NCBI GenBank assembly: GCA_021396245.1
Contig: WNYE01000123.1
Location: 1 to 64,000, forward strand
Direction of reading: 5' to 3'
Source: Sporothrix humicola
Lineage: Eukaryota > Ascomycota > Sordariomycetes > Ophiostomatales > Ophiostomataceae
Length of the DNA stretch: 64,000 nt
The notes under the pieces: generated by a model
What the model was told of the DNA's origin: nothing
The model's database searches: none
Seen by the model: only the letters and a program-made list of their open reading frames with translations
Made by a program: the position numbers and the translations under genes
Part shown: positions 1 to 10,953 of the stretch, one piece after another
How the letters are laid out: each line of letters starts with the position of its first letter
Numbering within the stretch: position 1 is the stretch's first letter

Positions 1-35
1 CCACAATAATAACTTTTTTTTTTTAAAAAAAAACC

Positions 36-79
<44 letters not shown>

Positions 80-3000
80 CAGCCGTCGGGCACTGGGCGC
101 CACGCAGAGTACACGCGGGCCAGCATTCCAGAGAAGAAGAAGACAGAGGCGAATTGCAAGGCAAAGCGGCACACCTGTCTGTTCTCTCTGTTCTCTGCTT
201 TTTTCTGTTCGTCTGTTAGTGAATGAGACGAGTTGCCTGATAAGGGAATGTCCACAAACAAGACCAAGATGAGAAAATCGATAGCGCAAAGCCGCACATG
301 TCTAGCGCGGGTCGAGTGGACGCACAGCCCACCCATTTACATCGCCAGGCAAGCGATGAGGGACCGGGATTGGTGGTTTTCTGGTAAATGGGGCCTTGGA
401 CAAGGTATCGACAAGGTGTCCGTGTGGGTGGGAACGTTGTTGAAGGGCCGTGGAAGGTCGAAAAGTCTGGCCGGGCTGGAGCGCTTGTGCAGAAGCGATG
501 CCGAATTGAGGCATAAAAGGTAGGGAAAAGGAAGTGGAATAAGATTAGCACCAAGCGCCATGCCCGTTCTAGTCAGGGGTGCCACCTGCGATGGAGAGGA
601 AGGTGCAGAAGTGCACAAGGTCCTGCCGTGGGGCACGCAAAACCCTACCGCAACACCGACAAAATGCATCGCTCTCATGGACAGGAAAGAGCAGTGTGGC
701 CGACAAGGAAGAGACGAAGGAAGGCGCCATCAGGCAAGGAGTGCGAAAGTGCGAAAAAGGCAGGGGCGGCTGACAAAGTGGACACGGAGAACATCACAAA
801 CACAACACAAGCAATAGGAATAACAGGGGCAATTTGCAGGGGATAAAAGTGACAGACAAGGCTCAAAGGCCTGGACTCTTCTGCAAAATGGTCCAAAAGT
901 GCTGCAAAAACTGTCGCAGGCTGGCCTGATCCCACAGTCTCTCCTGCCTGCTTCTGCCTCCTTCACGATCGTTCCTGCTCTGAATACTGCCCATATGAAG
1001 CCCGGGAAGGCGCCGGAAACAACAACAGGAAGGCGCAATGGAGCCACCTGCACCCAGCTAGGGAAGCCACAATGGAGCATTCTTCAGCGAGCATACGTCA
1101 ACTATTTCCCAGTGCATTTGTGCAAAGCACATCTCCTGTCAGCAAGATGAGATGGGATCGGTATTGAACAACAAATGCCTTCGCTCCCATCCCACATCAG
1201 CCTTAAGAAAAGGAGGAAGAGGAGGATGAGTGCACTGACTTATGCTGAAGCCACGTCCAAAGACCCGGAAGAAGCGTGCAATTCCCAATTTCAGCACGCC
1301 TTCCCTCGCTGCGACCTTCCTTCCCTAAGACACCTCCACAGTAATTACTTCAAAAATAACATCACCAATTTTAGGGCATTAGGGAAGGAGTGACCGGCGC
1401 GAGCGAGGGAAGGAGGAACACAATCGTATTCATCGTAGGGCGTCGTCTGCTCCTTCCTAGTCCTGGCGTGGATTTTCCTTCCCACTACAGCGTATTACTT
1501 CCTCACAACATCACGGACTTGACTGAACTATTTCCGGTTTTTGCTTCTGCACAGTATTCCACAAAGTATTCCACAAACAGTACCGCCACAGCACCAACAC
1601 CTTGCCAAGCACTGAATCCATCATTCTATGCTCCGGAACCTATGCGGTGTAGCCTCTGCCAAGAGACTTCCCATCCCTTTGGGGTTCTTTTGAGCATCTG
1701 CCCTCTCTGTGTTTCTCTGATTTCTCTCCCTACGGGCTGACGGCCCTCTTCTTCCAAGATGCTTCACCAGGGCCCAGCGGGGTTCTCGCTTGCAAATGAG
1801 CCCGCCTTTCTGTTTGGCGACCCAATTGTCGCCCAGTGTCGTCAGCAAGTGGTGCAAGGTCGGTTAGGTGGGTAGAAAAAGTCTTCTTTTCTTCACTGAG
1901 ATCCCAGTTTTCTCAAAGCGAAAAGGCGGGCCAGAGCAGACAAGAGAGGGGGAAACAACAACATCACAACGTGGGTTTCCTAAAACGGAATGGAGCGCGA
2001 AAGTGACTCTCTCCAGGCACCACCCAAGTCAGGGGCACAGGAGTGACAAAAAGGTACCGTTGCGACGGCGGCAAGTTAGCCTGCAGGGGGGATCTGCGCC
2101 AGTCCATTTTGGCGACCTTTTGCGTGAGTTTTGTCTTTCCCGTGCCATTGTTCACTTTGTTCTTTGTTCCTTTTGACTTCTCTTTTCTCACTTCCTTCTC
2201 CTCTTCAGATGGCTGGCCAGACTGGAGAACCAAGAGCCCAAGAAGCCCAAGAAACCCCCAAGAGTCCCCAAGGGACCAAAACGCCCTGAACAAGATTTGT
2301 CGAAGCATGCTCAAGCACAGAGTTCTCACTAGATGCCACCAGCCAAGACGCCGTTTATCAAGATAGCATGTGCAAAAACACTGTGGGTGGACGTCTTTTA
2401 CACAAGTCGTAAAAGTCTAACCTTGACTTTGTCGACTACAGGGGCCTCAAGGCTTGCATACGCTTAAACCCGCGGATGATCGGCTCTGGAGAGCGGATGA
2501 TCGAAAAATCTCGACCTTTTGTCGGAGCAGACCGGAGTGGCTTGAAGAGGATACGATCGGCGGGACAGTGGCGCCCAGCAAATGGGACGTATTTCCAGGT
2601 ATTTTCCATCTCAAATCTTGTCGTTCGTCCACCAACAAAACTCACGACGGAGAAGAACTCGGTGTTTGTTTGTCCACTGACCCCCATTAGGCTATCTGCA
2701 CGAATGGTGAAAAGAGGAGTCTCTGGAGTCAACAAAAAGAAAAATGAAAGAAAACTGGAAAGGGAGAGTGGCCAATTCCCAGGAAACAGGACGGCTACAA
2801 CGGCCGAAAAAGCCACTCCCGTCGTGGCTTTCTCTTTATTTTGGCCCCGTTATTGAGAAGCTCCAAGTGCACACAACCGTGCGACAACGACGCACAAATA
2901 TTCAAAGCAAAAGTTTTACTCTCTGTCGAGGGGGTGGCGTTGATAATGTTCAACGGTCGAATACGTCGTACACAACGCAACGATCAACAAACTGTGTCCT

Positions 3001-5468
3001 GGATTTCTGACAGGCAGTACCAATCTGGTGTCACCGATCGTCACTGACAAGGTACACAAGAATCACGGGCATATCCGTCAAAGACATGCGTCCATCGGCG
3101 GAAAACGACTGCCCTGAAGAAATATACAAGGTACCGCCTGTCAGCAATCCCAAAAAAATCCTCTTTTGCTGGAGACTGCGGACTCTCAGTGGGTGTCGTC
3201 CCCTAAATAATGGACTGACTCTCCGCCAAGTCTCCAGAAGGACGCAGGAACAGGCATGCTAAGTATCTGCAGGGGTTCTACAGGGGGTCATTTGCGGCTC
3301 TTTCCACTTTGCAGGCCGATGGATTTCAAAATAGGAGCACATATCCCCAGTTGGGATTGTCCCCCGGCAGGGGATTGCCGTCGCACACAAAGGTGAGAAT
3401 TACAAACAGGGCTGACCAGGGGGTAAGTCGACCCTTCAGGACGGTGACTAACAACAGGCAATTTCGTTTGTCACTAATATAAAATTTCGGTGCAAATAAC
3501 ATTCGGCAATACAGAGAAAGTATCCGACAGGATGAACCCAAACACAAAAGATTAAAAACACTCGCCCAGGTTCTCGGCGCAGCGACAAGAACGACTACGA
3601 ACAAGCGACTGGCTGGGCAGAACAAGTGTTATTGTCTTCAAGCATCTTCCAATAATTGTTTGAATGCATTCCGTATATGCCAGGCGTCTAAACACTAGGC
3701 GTTGCGCCCGGGAATTTAACCTTCTCTTTCGTCCCATCTGCGCACGTTTCGTGGCACCTCATCTGTCGCTGCCCCATTTCTCCACAGTGCACCGCAGCAC
3801 CTTCTGTTTTGACCCTACGAGTGCGACAGGACCCTGCTGTGCCAGGTTCCAGAGGCGCCTGAATATTTGTAGGTCCCCCCTTCCAGTGGTGACAAGAAAA
3901 GGGGGATCGTGAAAGAAGGAGGCAAGGAGAGAGGGGAAGAAGGGGGATTTTGTGCCCCGTACCTTGTGGTGGCCAGGAAGGTTACACTGAAAGGATTCTG
4001 GCATGGGATATCTTAATACCAATGCTACCAGCGGAACGACGTGGTGGCTAAGGTGGTCTGTTCTCTCTGGTCCCCCTTTCAATGCCAAGGTGCGGAAGTT
4101 GTGTCTTTGGGTTGTATCGACAACAGACAAGACTTTTTCTCTTACAATACTTTCCTCCGCCATTTTATCGGCCGACACGACTAAACAAATCTCTTCCGCC
4201 CCCAAAATGCCCCGAGGAGAGAAATAAGAATCCAAGAGAAACGCAAGGCAACAGACCGCAACCACGACGAAAACACAGACGGTCAATAAAAGAGAGAGTT
4301 CGGCCGGCCAAGAGGTTCAACTCTGGTCAGCCATATTTCTAACCGCCCGGGCGCAGATACATGCCCTGAGTCCAGATGTGCAGAAGCACGGAAGAGAGGG
4401 GCTGCAATGTGATGATGCTCAACCGACAATACGGCCTTCTTGAAAAGAGCAAGACACGACACAGTGTGGCAATGATGCACGTTTTGCGAGTTCAAAGCCT
4501 GGACTCTGGACTGATCCGATGGCCAGTCTCTTATTTTTATCTCTTGGCATCTCACTCTTCGCAGTCTGCCCCTGTCTGTTCCCCAAGTCTCACTATATTT
4601 TTGTCATTTTGTCAATTTTGTCATTGTGAGGGCGGATTATTCAATGACGAAAAATATGGGCAGTCGCTTTCGTTCTTCAAGTGAGGAGTTCTGTATTCAT
4701 CGTACCCATCCTCCATCCTACAGGGCGGAAGGAAGGGGGAAGGAGAAGAAGGTGGTCAGAACTAAAGGATGCGAGTTCATTTTAAAATTCTTCGGGCATA
4801 TATCGATATCACCTCGCCGGGCTGGTGTGGATGTGACGGCAACAGACGCCGACGAATGCAGTTACTAACATACGAAGGGAACCCAAACATATACTCCGTA
4901 CTCGACAGAAAACTCGGTAGGTCAAATACCGGCAGTGACCTTTTCTCGACATTGGACAACACACACTACATTTCGTACTGTCCGTACCGACAGGTATATT
5001 TGAAATGGGCAGTGCCCATCACATCGCATTTATCGGATGTTGCTTGGCTTCCAATATTAGGTGCACCTCGTGTTCGGCGTGTCTGACATATCGCACTCTT
5101 CGTGTTGTGGTGTTTTACGTGATGCATTCAGTGAATGCGGCTCTGACCAAAGTTGAGTCTGAAGAAATTTGAATTTAACAGTACGAAGTAAGAATGCCAA
5201 GTGGTAAATATGTAATGTACAAGAAAAAGGAAGTGAACACGAGCAGCCCGAAGGAGAAGAAGAAGAGCGAGAAAAGAGGACTGCATCAAATTTCGTCTCT
5301 TGCCGTCCCCTCTCTCGCCACATGTTTACGACGAAACGAAAGGGGAAAGATGGACAAGAGTGGGAGAAGAGAAGAAAACAAGAACCAAGAAATAAGGGCC
5401 AAAAGGAGAAAACAAGGAGACAAAAAGAGAAGAAAAGAAAAACAGCTCATCTACGAAACAACACCTCC
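1..5468. other. Gene-poor spacer, no supported gene
   Basis: I see no reading frame here with a recognisable domain, sound codon use or a plausible start and splice pattern. Open frames up to about 175 codons exist on both strands, but they are rich in low-complexity residues and several begin at non-ATG codons. The stretch begins with a T11/A9/CCC/A40 block and ends (about 5220-5460) in a purine-rich tract just beyond the 3' end of the minus-strand gene at 5469. GGAAGG/CCTTCC words recur but I could not resolve them into a defined repeat family. Confidence 0.6.
37..76. repeat. Poly(A) homopolymer, 40 bases
   Basis: An uninterrupted run of 40 A, preceded by T11, A9 and CCC. It could be the 3' tail of a retroelement lying to the left of the window, or a contig-edge or sequencing artefact. 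No element body is visible on the right side. Confidence 0.9.
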
Positions 5469-7242
5469 CTATGACGGCGCAAGGACGTTCTTGTCGGCGG
5501 CACGCCAAGTGACGTTTGCAATGGGCGCGGTCCAGGTGGCGGCCTCGTCGGTGAGGCACTGCATGCTGCCGCCGTAGACGGTGCAGCTGAGTGGTTTCGT
5601 AACGGTGGTTGTCGTCGTGCCGGTAAACAGTACTCTGGGAGATGTGTTAGCAGATAGATCGGGGTACATTCATCTTCTTGCTTCGCACCCTAACTTACGG
5701 ATGCTCCTTGTCCAAGTCACTGCACATCCAGTCGGCGGCCAGTGTCAACTGCTTGCTCGCCGCATCGTACGTGTACGTGCAGTTGTATGGCGCCAGCGGG
5801 ACCTGGTCGGCGCCAAATTTGCAGTGGAACCAGTCGGGTTTGCCGTCGACGGCCTTGCCCTGGTAGACGCTCACGGGATAGGTAAACTCGTTGGTGCCGG
5901 TGGTAAACTGCAGGTCAAAGCCGACGTCGGTCGTGTTGTCGTGCGCGCTGCCGGACAGCGTCCAGTTGCCCTTGTTGTCGACACCGTCAATCTCAAAGGA
6001 GCTCAGCGTCCAGGCCGGGTTCACGATGGACGAGACGGTGCAGCCGTCGGGCGTGAGCAGCGGGTCGGTGATGGAGTAGGCGGGCAAAGGTGTCGACACG
6101 CCCGGCTTGTCGGCCTGCACGATAATGTCGCTCGTCGACAGGCAGGTCGTCTTGTTGCCGCCGCCAGTGACGGGCACGCTCGTGCAGTTGAGCGGCATGA
6201 CGACGCTGCCGCTGGCGGTGATGCTGACGGGCTTGCCGGCGTCGACGTCATCGCAGTACCAGGTCTGATTGACGGTGAAGCGGAACGTGGCGGGCTCAAA
6301 GAGGGCCTGCGTCGAGATGCGGTAGCGGTCCTTGCCGATAAAGTCGTAGCCCTGGCCGGAGCATGAAAAGGAGACAGGCTTGGTCGACAAGTCGTCGGAC
6401 AGGAACCCCGTGCAGCCGGCCTGGTAGCCGATGGCGTGGTTGATGACCTGCAGCATCAGGGTCTGGGAGGACAACGCAGTGGTGCCGTTGTCGCCGGTCT
6501 GGTTGAGGTAGTAGACGCTCTGCAGGGCCCAGGAAGGTGGTTTGGTGGCGGCGGCCGAGCAGCCCTGCTTGGCATGGCCGATGGGACCGTCGGCGGGCGC
6601 AGGGTGTATGGCCACCGGCGACTCGAGGTTGCCACTAACAAGAAGGGGTGGCGATGGATCGAAGGCGCCGACACACTGCACCGTCTTCTTGTCGTCGGCA
6701 CCTGTGACACACTGTAGCGGTGCGGTGCTCTCCCCGGCCGCCGAGAACTTGATGGGCGCCGTCGTCGTCCGGTCGCTGCACGTCCATGACTGCCGCAGCA
6801 ACAGGTCAGCCGACATGTTGTCGTCCTTTTTCGTGACCCTGACCAACGCTAACAGGGCCTTGTCGTCGGCCGTCGGATCATTTTGGACATCGCAGTGGGC
6901 ATACACGTTGGGTTTGGAGGCATCAGAAACAGAAGACGTCGCGTTGCCGCACGCAATCTCGGCCGTGTAGTTGGTGGCCCGGTTCGTCACAACAAACCCG
7001 AGGCTGTCGTCGTCCCGAAAGTACGTCAGGTTGTGGACGAACCAGCTGGGGATGGAGAACGAGCTGGTCGTGCACCCCAAAATGGGTGAGGCAGCAGTTT
7101 GTTTCGTCGCCTTCAAAGACGGCGGCGCCAGTGCGTGGCCCGGCAGATCCACCGTGTAGCCGTCCTTGTTTTGGATCTCGTCGACATTGAGAAAGAGCGT
7201 GGCGCTGGCCGAGGTGGCCAAAAGTAACGGAAAGACACGCAT
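5469..7242 (-). CDS. Secreted protein of three tandem Cys-containing domains
   Basis: Two exons, complement(join(5469..5634, 5699..7242)), 569 residues. The intron 5635-5698 has a GTAAGT donor, a GCTAAC branch site and a CAG acceptor; without it the frame stops inside the third repeat. ATG at 7242 opens a hydrophobic signal peptide (MRVFPLLLATSASA). The mature part holds three copies of about 180 residues. Each copy starts around a 'PSW/PAW-x-L' strand, carries internal Cys and N-glycosylation sites, and ends with a 'W-x-C-[SD]-D ... P-L-x-C' block: WTCSD..PLQC, WYCDD..PLNC, WMCSD..PLSC. The last block spans the splice junction, which supports the intron. The strand and Cys order resemble the fungal Alt a 1-like (AA1-like) secreted fold, but this is inference. 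No enzyme motif and no GPI signal is visible. Probably an extracellular or wall-associated protein of unknown function. Confidence 0.85.
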
Positions 7243-8789
7243 TGCAGCAGCAGGGAGATATCAAATGAGTGACTGTGGTCGGTGTTGACGAACAAAAGGA
7301 ATGTACTGGGTCGGTGGGTGTGTTTCGAGATCGTGAGTCGTCAAATCGTGAGATCGCCAACAAGATCGATCGATCATGAAAATGCTGTGCCTCCCGAGAG
7401 TGCAAACTGGGGAGACGGCACTCCCCTTGCCTTTAAAGGCCGCCTCTCATTTTTTGTCCCCTTAATATCACTCTCCCAGCCTCTGGTCATCCTCTCTGCA
7501 TCGGCTTCATTTACCCTTTGTCGAGTCGTTCAGCTGCCACAGCACAACACACCAAGCCCAAAATTTAATCTCGGCCTGCCGTTCAGCCCGGGGTAGAGGG
7601 AGGCGTGCAATCTGGGGGCCACGAGCAGGCGCCTTTTGTTTTTGTCTTTGACCTACGAAATTTCACTGCTCCCGCGCCCAGCCTTAAAATACCCAGATTA
7701 AAAAAGAAACACGGCCGGGGGAAACCTTGTTTGTCGTCAACGTCGAAGAGGCACCGTTCAGCGCGAGTGAATGAATGTACCAAAAGAACAGAGGCATCAC
7801 ATGTATCTATTACAGCATAAACAAAAGCATATGAATGCATTTTGTTCCTTTGGAGATGGCTCACGCCCACCCTTTGTTTGTTGATCTTGTCTTTGATGCC
7901 GAGCGAATCGAATCGAAACGAGATGATGGGCCGTGGCCGGGTAAATTCGTCAACGAATGTGTGCCCACCAACCGGTAGTCAGAATAAAAGCGAAATAAAA
8001 ATAACGCGGAGGGCAATATAGGCCCAGGCACCTCGAGAAAAGGTGTGTCTGCGTATCAACTCGTTTGCCATTCTGTCGTCGTGGCGGTGCTGTCAAGCCA
8101 CGATGCCGAGGCGCATATCACGACGAAAATAACAACAATGGCAACAACGGCAAACGACAATGACAGGATGTGCCTACATATTTATAGCAAACACAAACAC
8201 AAGAATTGAACATTACACGGGGAAAAAATAACCACACCAAATAATATTGCCGGCCAAGACGATATTTGCAGCTCGAGTACTCCTTGGCGGCCATTTTCAA
8301 GATCGCCTGGCAAGTTCTCACAGTGTCACAATATTTTGTGCGCCTAGGTGTAAGAGAGGAAATTTTGTGAGTTATATTTCATATCAAAACATGTCGTTCT
8401 GGTGCATCTATTACACCAAAAGAAGTCGAGATCTCGTCTCGACAGCCGCCATGTTCGTTTTCGGTTGTTTTCAAGTGTTTTTACAATGTCGTACTTTCTT
8501 TAGTCTTTGATGTTCATCCTCGTCGCCTATGATGCGCCCATGCCGTTCCCCTCCTCGTCTATTCGTTTCCTTGTCGTACAAAAGGCATTGTCCGTATACG
8601 TCAAGATATAGGTGAAAGGTCGTGTTGTGAGAATGGTTATTTTGTGGTGGTATATACAAAAGAAGATGTCCGGCCGTCGACGGCGCGCAGTCATATCTCG
8701 TCGGATATCATGCGCCCGCCGTCTGGCCGTCGATCCTCATGTTGTTTTTCGTTCTTTTTTCGTTCGTCCGTCATCGCCATCGCCATCAT
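7243..8789. other. Intergenic: promoter of secreted gene, 3' flank of TOM6
   Basis: No supported gene. It lies upstream of the minus-strand start at 7242 and downstream of the minus-strand stop at 8790, so it should contain the promoter of the first and the 3' UTR of the second. I see no clear TATA element or repeat. Confidence 0.5.
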
Positions 8790-9062
8790 TTATTGCCTGT
8801 GAGGTTTGTTAGGTCGTGTTCGTGCGCACAGTTCGTCTGTCTTCCTTCGGGAAATAGCAGGGTATACTCACGGCGGCAGGAGGAACTCGCCCCAGGAGCT
8901 GGCCAGGAAGGCGGTGCCGACAACGAAAGCGGCAATGCCCTTGACCATGGAGGCGTTCTCGGGCGACGTCAGGCTGTCGTACGTCGACCGGAAGTAGCCC
9001 TTGGGCTGCACCGTGCGGCCGCCCGCCTTCTCGACGTGCACAATCTGTCTTGGCTGGTACAT
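8790..9062 (-). CDS. tom6: Tom6-like small subunit of mitochondrial TOM complex
   Basis: Two exons, complement(join(8790..8796, 8872..9062)), 65 residues. Tom6 is a tail-anchored small subunit that stabilises the Tom40 import pore in the mitochondrial outer membrane. Visible features: a polar basic N-terminus, a conserved 'GYFRSTYDSLTSPEN' region (residues 22-36), then a single hydrophobic segment (about 39-58) ending in 'SSWGEFLLPP'. Length matches the family (about 60 residues). The donor GTGAGT at 8871-8866 interrupts a CCG codon; the acceptor CAG at 8799-8797 follows a CCTAAC branch site, so the second coding exon is only seven bases and adds Gln and the stop. The ATG directly abuts a CA dinucleotide run. 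Recognition rests on the C-terminal motif and size; another small TOM subunit is the main alternative. Confidence 0.7.
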
Positions 9063-9078
9063 TGTGTGTGTGTGTGTG
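9063..9078. repeat. (TG)n microsatellite abutting the tom6 start codon
   Basis: Eight dinucleotide units, read as (CA)8 on the minus strand and running straight into the ATG at 9062. It therefore forms the end of the tom6 5' leader and gives A at -1 and -3 relative to the start. Confidence 0.9.
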
Positions 9079-9607
9079 GGTGTGTTTTCGAGGGTATCCG
9101 TCTGGAGGGAGAATGTCAAGTGGTTGTGTGTGATGTTCTCTCCTCTGACGTCGATTCGGGTCGAATTTTTTTGGTGGCGGAATGGCGCTAGCGACTCGAC
9201 GCCACACCCCGATTGGCCCAAGTGTGGCGCATGAAATTTTGCGGGACAGACACCACTTCAGTAAGCTTGCTGTTCTTAGTGGCCATTCGCGACAAATTAT
9301 GGGGCGCGAAATCACTGTAAGACGGCCAGCCTTGGAGCTTCACGAGCTTCCAATCTCCAACATCGCCAGCTTACAAACAATCACGATCTTTCAATTAATT
9401 TGAGGATTTTTAAAATGTCAACTCTCGTGCTCAGGACCTCTTAATAAAGCGCCATTGAAAGTCTTTGATCCAAAAATATCAGATTCAATCTCAGCTTCAC
9501 GCTCTTGACCTCTTACATCATCTCGACTTCACCCCACATCCAACCCACTTTGGCGTCACAACCTCACCAGGGTGCCATTGATACATCGCACACTCACTCG
9601 CACGGTC
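9063..9607. promoter_or_regulatory. Bidirectional promoter region, tom6 / Tfb6-like gene
   Basis: 545 bp between two divergent start codons, at 9062 (-) and 9608 (+). It must hold both promoters and both leaders. No individual element is identified beyond the CA run next to the tom6 ATG. Confidence 0.6.
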
Positions 9608-10627
9608 ATGGCCGACCCAGCACAAACGCCGGCCTCGTCGGCCGCCTCGCCAGGCCCAGGAGGCTTCTTCCAGCCAACCGCTGCCTCTGGCCCCATGTCA
9701 CCAGCACCGAGTCATGCTTCCTCTACATCTTCCGCTCTCGGTCTGCCACACCCTCGCAGCCAGCCATTGAGGCCGGGCTCGTCGAGGGAAGACATCGTCC
9801 GCCGCTACATCAGTGACCGCCTGCTGCACATAAGCCGGCGCTTTGTCAAAAAGTACGGCATCGCCGAGCCGGGCGACACGGTCGTCGGCTACAAGTCCAT
9901 GGGCGAGCTGTGCGCCGACGTCGACGCGCTGCTCAACAACCTGTGGCGGTCGGGCACGCCGTCGCTGCAGGTGCAGTACCTGCTCAACATTGCGAGCGAG
10001 CTCGTGACGTGGATGGACGGGTTCAAGCCGTCGCCGCGGGCGACGCTGGCGCTGCTGCGGAAACTGGACTATTGTTTTGCGTCTTTACTCATTGGGGAAG
10101 ATCTCGAAACACACGAGACGCTGCCCGGCTTTGGAGCTGGGGGCAACAGTCGGGCCGGGCTGTCACGGACAGACATGGTACGCTGCCGAAGCATTGCCGA
10201 GCAATCACGGATAGCCGTCGTCGACGTTTTCCAGCGAGGGCCGCCGGATCCGCTGGACGAAAACTTGGGGAGAAGAAATAGGAACCGTGGACGTGAGGAG
10301 AGAGAAGGAACCGTTGGGACCGTCACGACCGAGACATCGTCCACAATCTTGGACTCCGAGACGGACGGCGATCGAGAGACAACAGCAGAACCGACAGATG
10401 ACGATGCGACAACTCTAGACGGTGCAGACGATGACGATGAGATGGACTTGAACGACGACGACGACTTTAACGAGGATACACAAATGGGCGTGGCTCGAGT
10501 CTACGAGAACACACTCGTCAAGCTGGGCGAGGTTCTCGGTGACCAGCCAGGCCGTATTGGCGATTTTGAGCCCGCGGCTGGTGGTGACAGCATGGCCTTT
10601 GAAGATGAGAACGACGATGAGTACTAG
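9608..10627 (+). CDS. Putative Tfb6-like TFIIH-associated protein
   Basis: Single exon, 339 residues from the ATG at 9608. The open frame extends further 5' only by way of a GTG codon, so I chose this ATG. Layout: a Pro/Ser/Ala-rich N-terminus (1-60); a conserved helical core (about 60-210) with 'VVGYKSMGELC', 'LWRSGTPSLQ', 'RATLALLRKLDYCFASLL' and 'LPGFG'; a charged linker; and a strongly acidic C-terminal tail rich in Asp/Glu. The 'GY...SGTPSLQ...LLRKLD..FASLL...LPGF' series is what I recall for the fungal Tfb6 family, the dissociable TFIIH subunit that removes the Ssl2 helicase from the core. Relatives have also been given a 'meiotic recombination' label in some fungal annotations, which I do not trust. 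A nuclear role is inferred only. Confidence 0.6.
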   Translation: MADPAQTPASSAASPGPGGFFQPTAASGPMSPAPSHASSTSSALGLPHPRSQPLRPGSSREDIVRRYISDRLLHISRRFVKKYGIAEPGDTVVGYKSMGELCADVDALLNNLWRSGTPSLQVQYLLNIASELVTWMDGFKPSPRATLALLRKLDYCFASLLIGEDLETHETLPGFGAGGNSRAGLSRTDMVRCRSIAEQSRIAVVDVFQRGPPDPLDENLGRRNRNRGREEREGTVGTVTTETSSTILDSETDGDRETTAEPTDDDATTLDGADDDDEMDLNDDDDFNEDTQMGVARVYENTLVKLGEVLGDQPGRIGDFEPAAGGDSMAFEDENDDEY

Positions 10628-10953
10628 ATTTAGGAACCACAGGATGTACATTAATGACTGTATGATAATGAATACAAAGGCATCAAAGATCACGTTACAG
10701 GAGATGAAATAGAATATCAGGTATATTATCATAGCCCTCTCGAAATAAAATCAGGATGATGCTTGAAAAAAGTGTCAACAAATAGACACACAATATTAAT
10801 GAGTAGAACTTTGTCCGCTCAAATCACTCTGAAGACATGAAAAGCAACATAACTCCGTCCGTCCGTCATTATCAGTATGCTCCATCCATTAAACACGCCG
10901 AACATGTAAACAGACTCCTTCCATCCTTCCTCCGTAATCCTTCCCTACTCGTA
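10628..10953. other. Convergent intergenic spacer
   Basis: 326 bp, AT-rich, between the stops of two convergent genes. It should contain both 3' UTRs and polyadenylation sites. Nothing else is seen. Confidence 0.5.

Noticed and set aside
3759..4286. A 175-codon minus-strand frame with a signal-like N-terminus
   Set aside because: It begins at TTG, and the hydrophobic start is lost at the first internal ATG; the rest shows no family resemblance.
4283..4335. Possible tRNA B-box-like word (GGTTCAACTC)
   Set aside because: The flanking bases do not form a T-arm or an acceptor stem. No other tRNA candidate was convincing.
5581..6366. A 261-codon plus-strand frame antisense to the secreted repeat protein
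   Set aside because: Val/Ala/Gly/Arg-rich shadow of the minus-strand gene; it also crosses that gene's intron.
9572..9607. N-terminal extension of the Tfb6-like frame
   Set aside because: The frame opens at GTG; the first ATG is at 9608.
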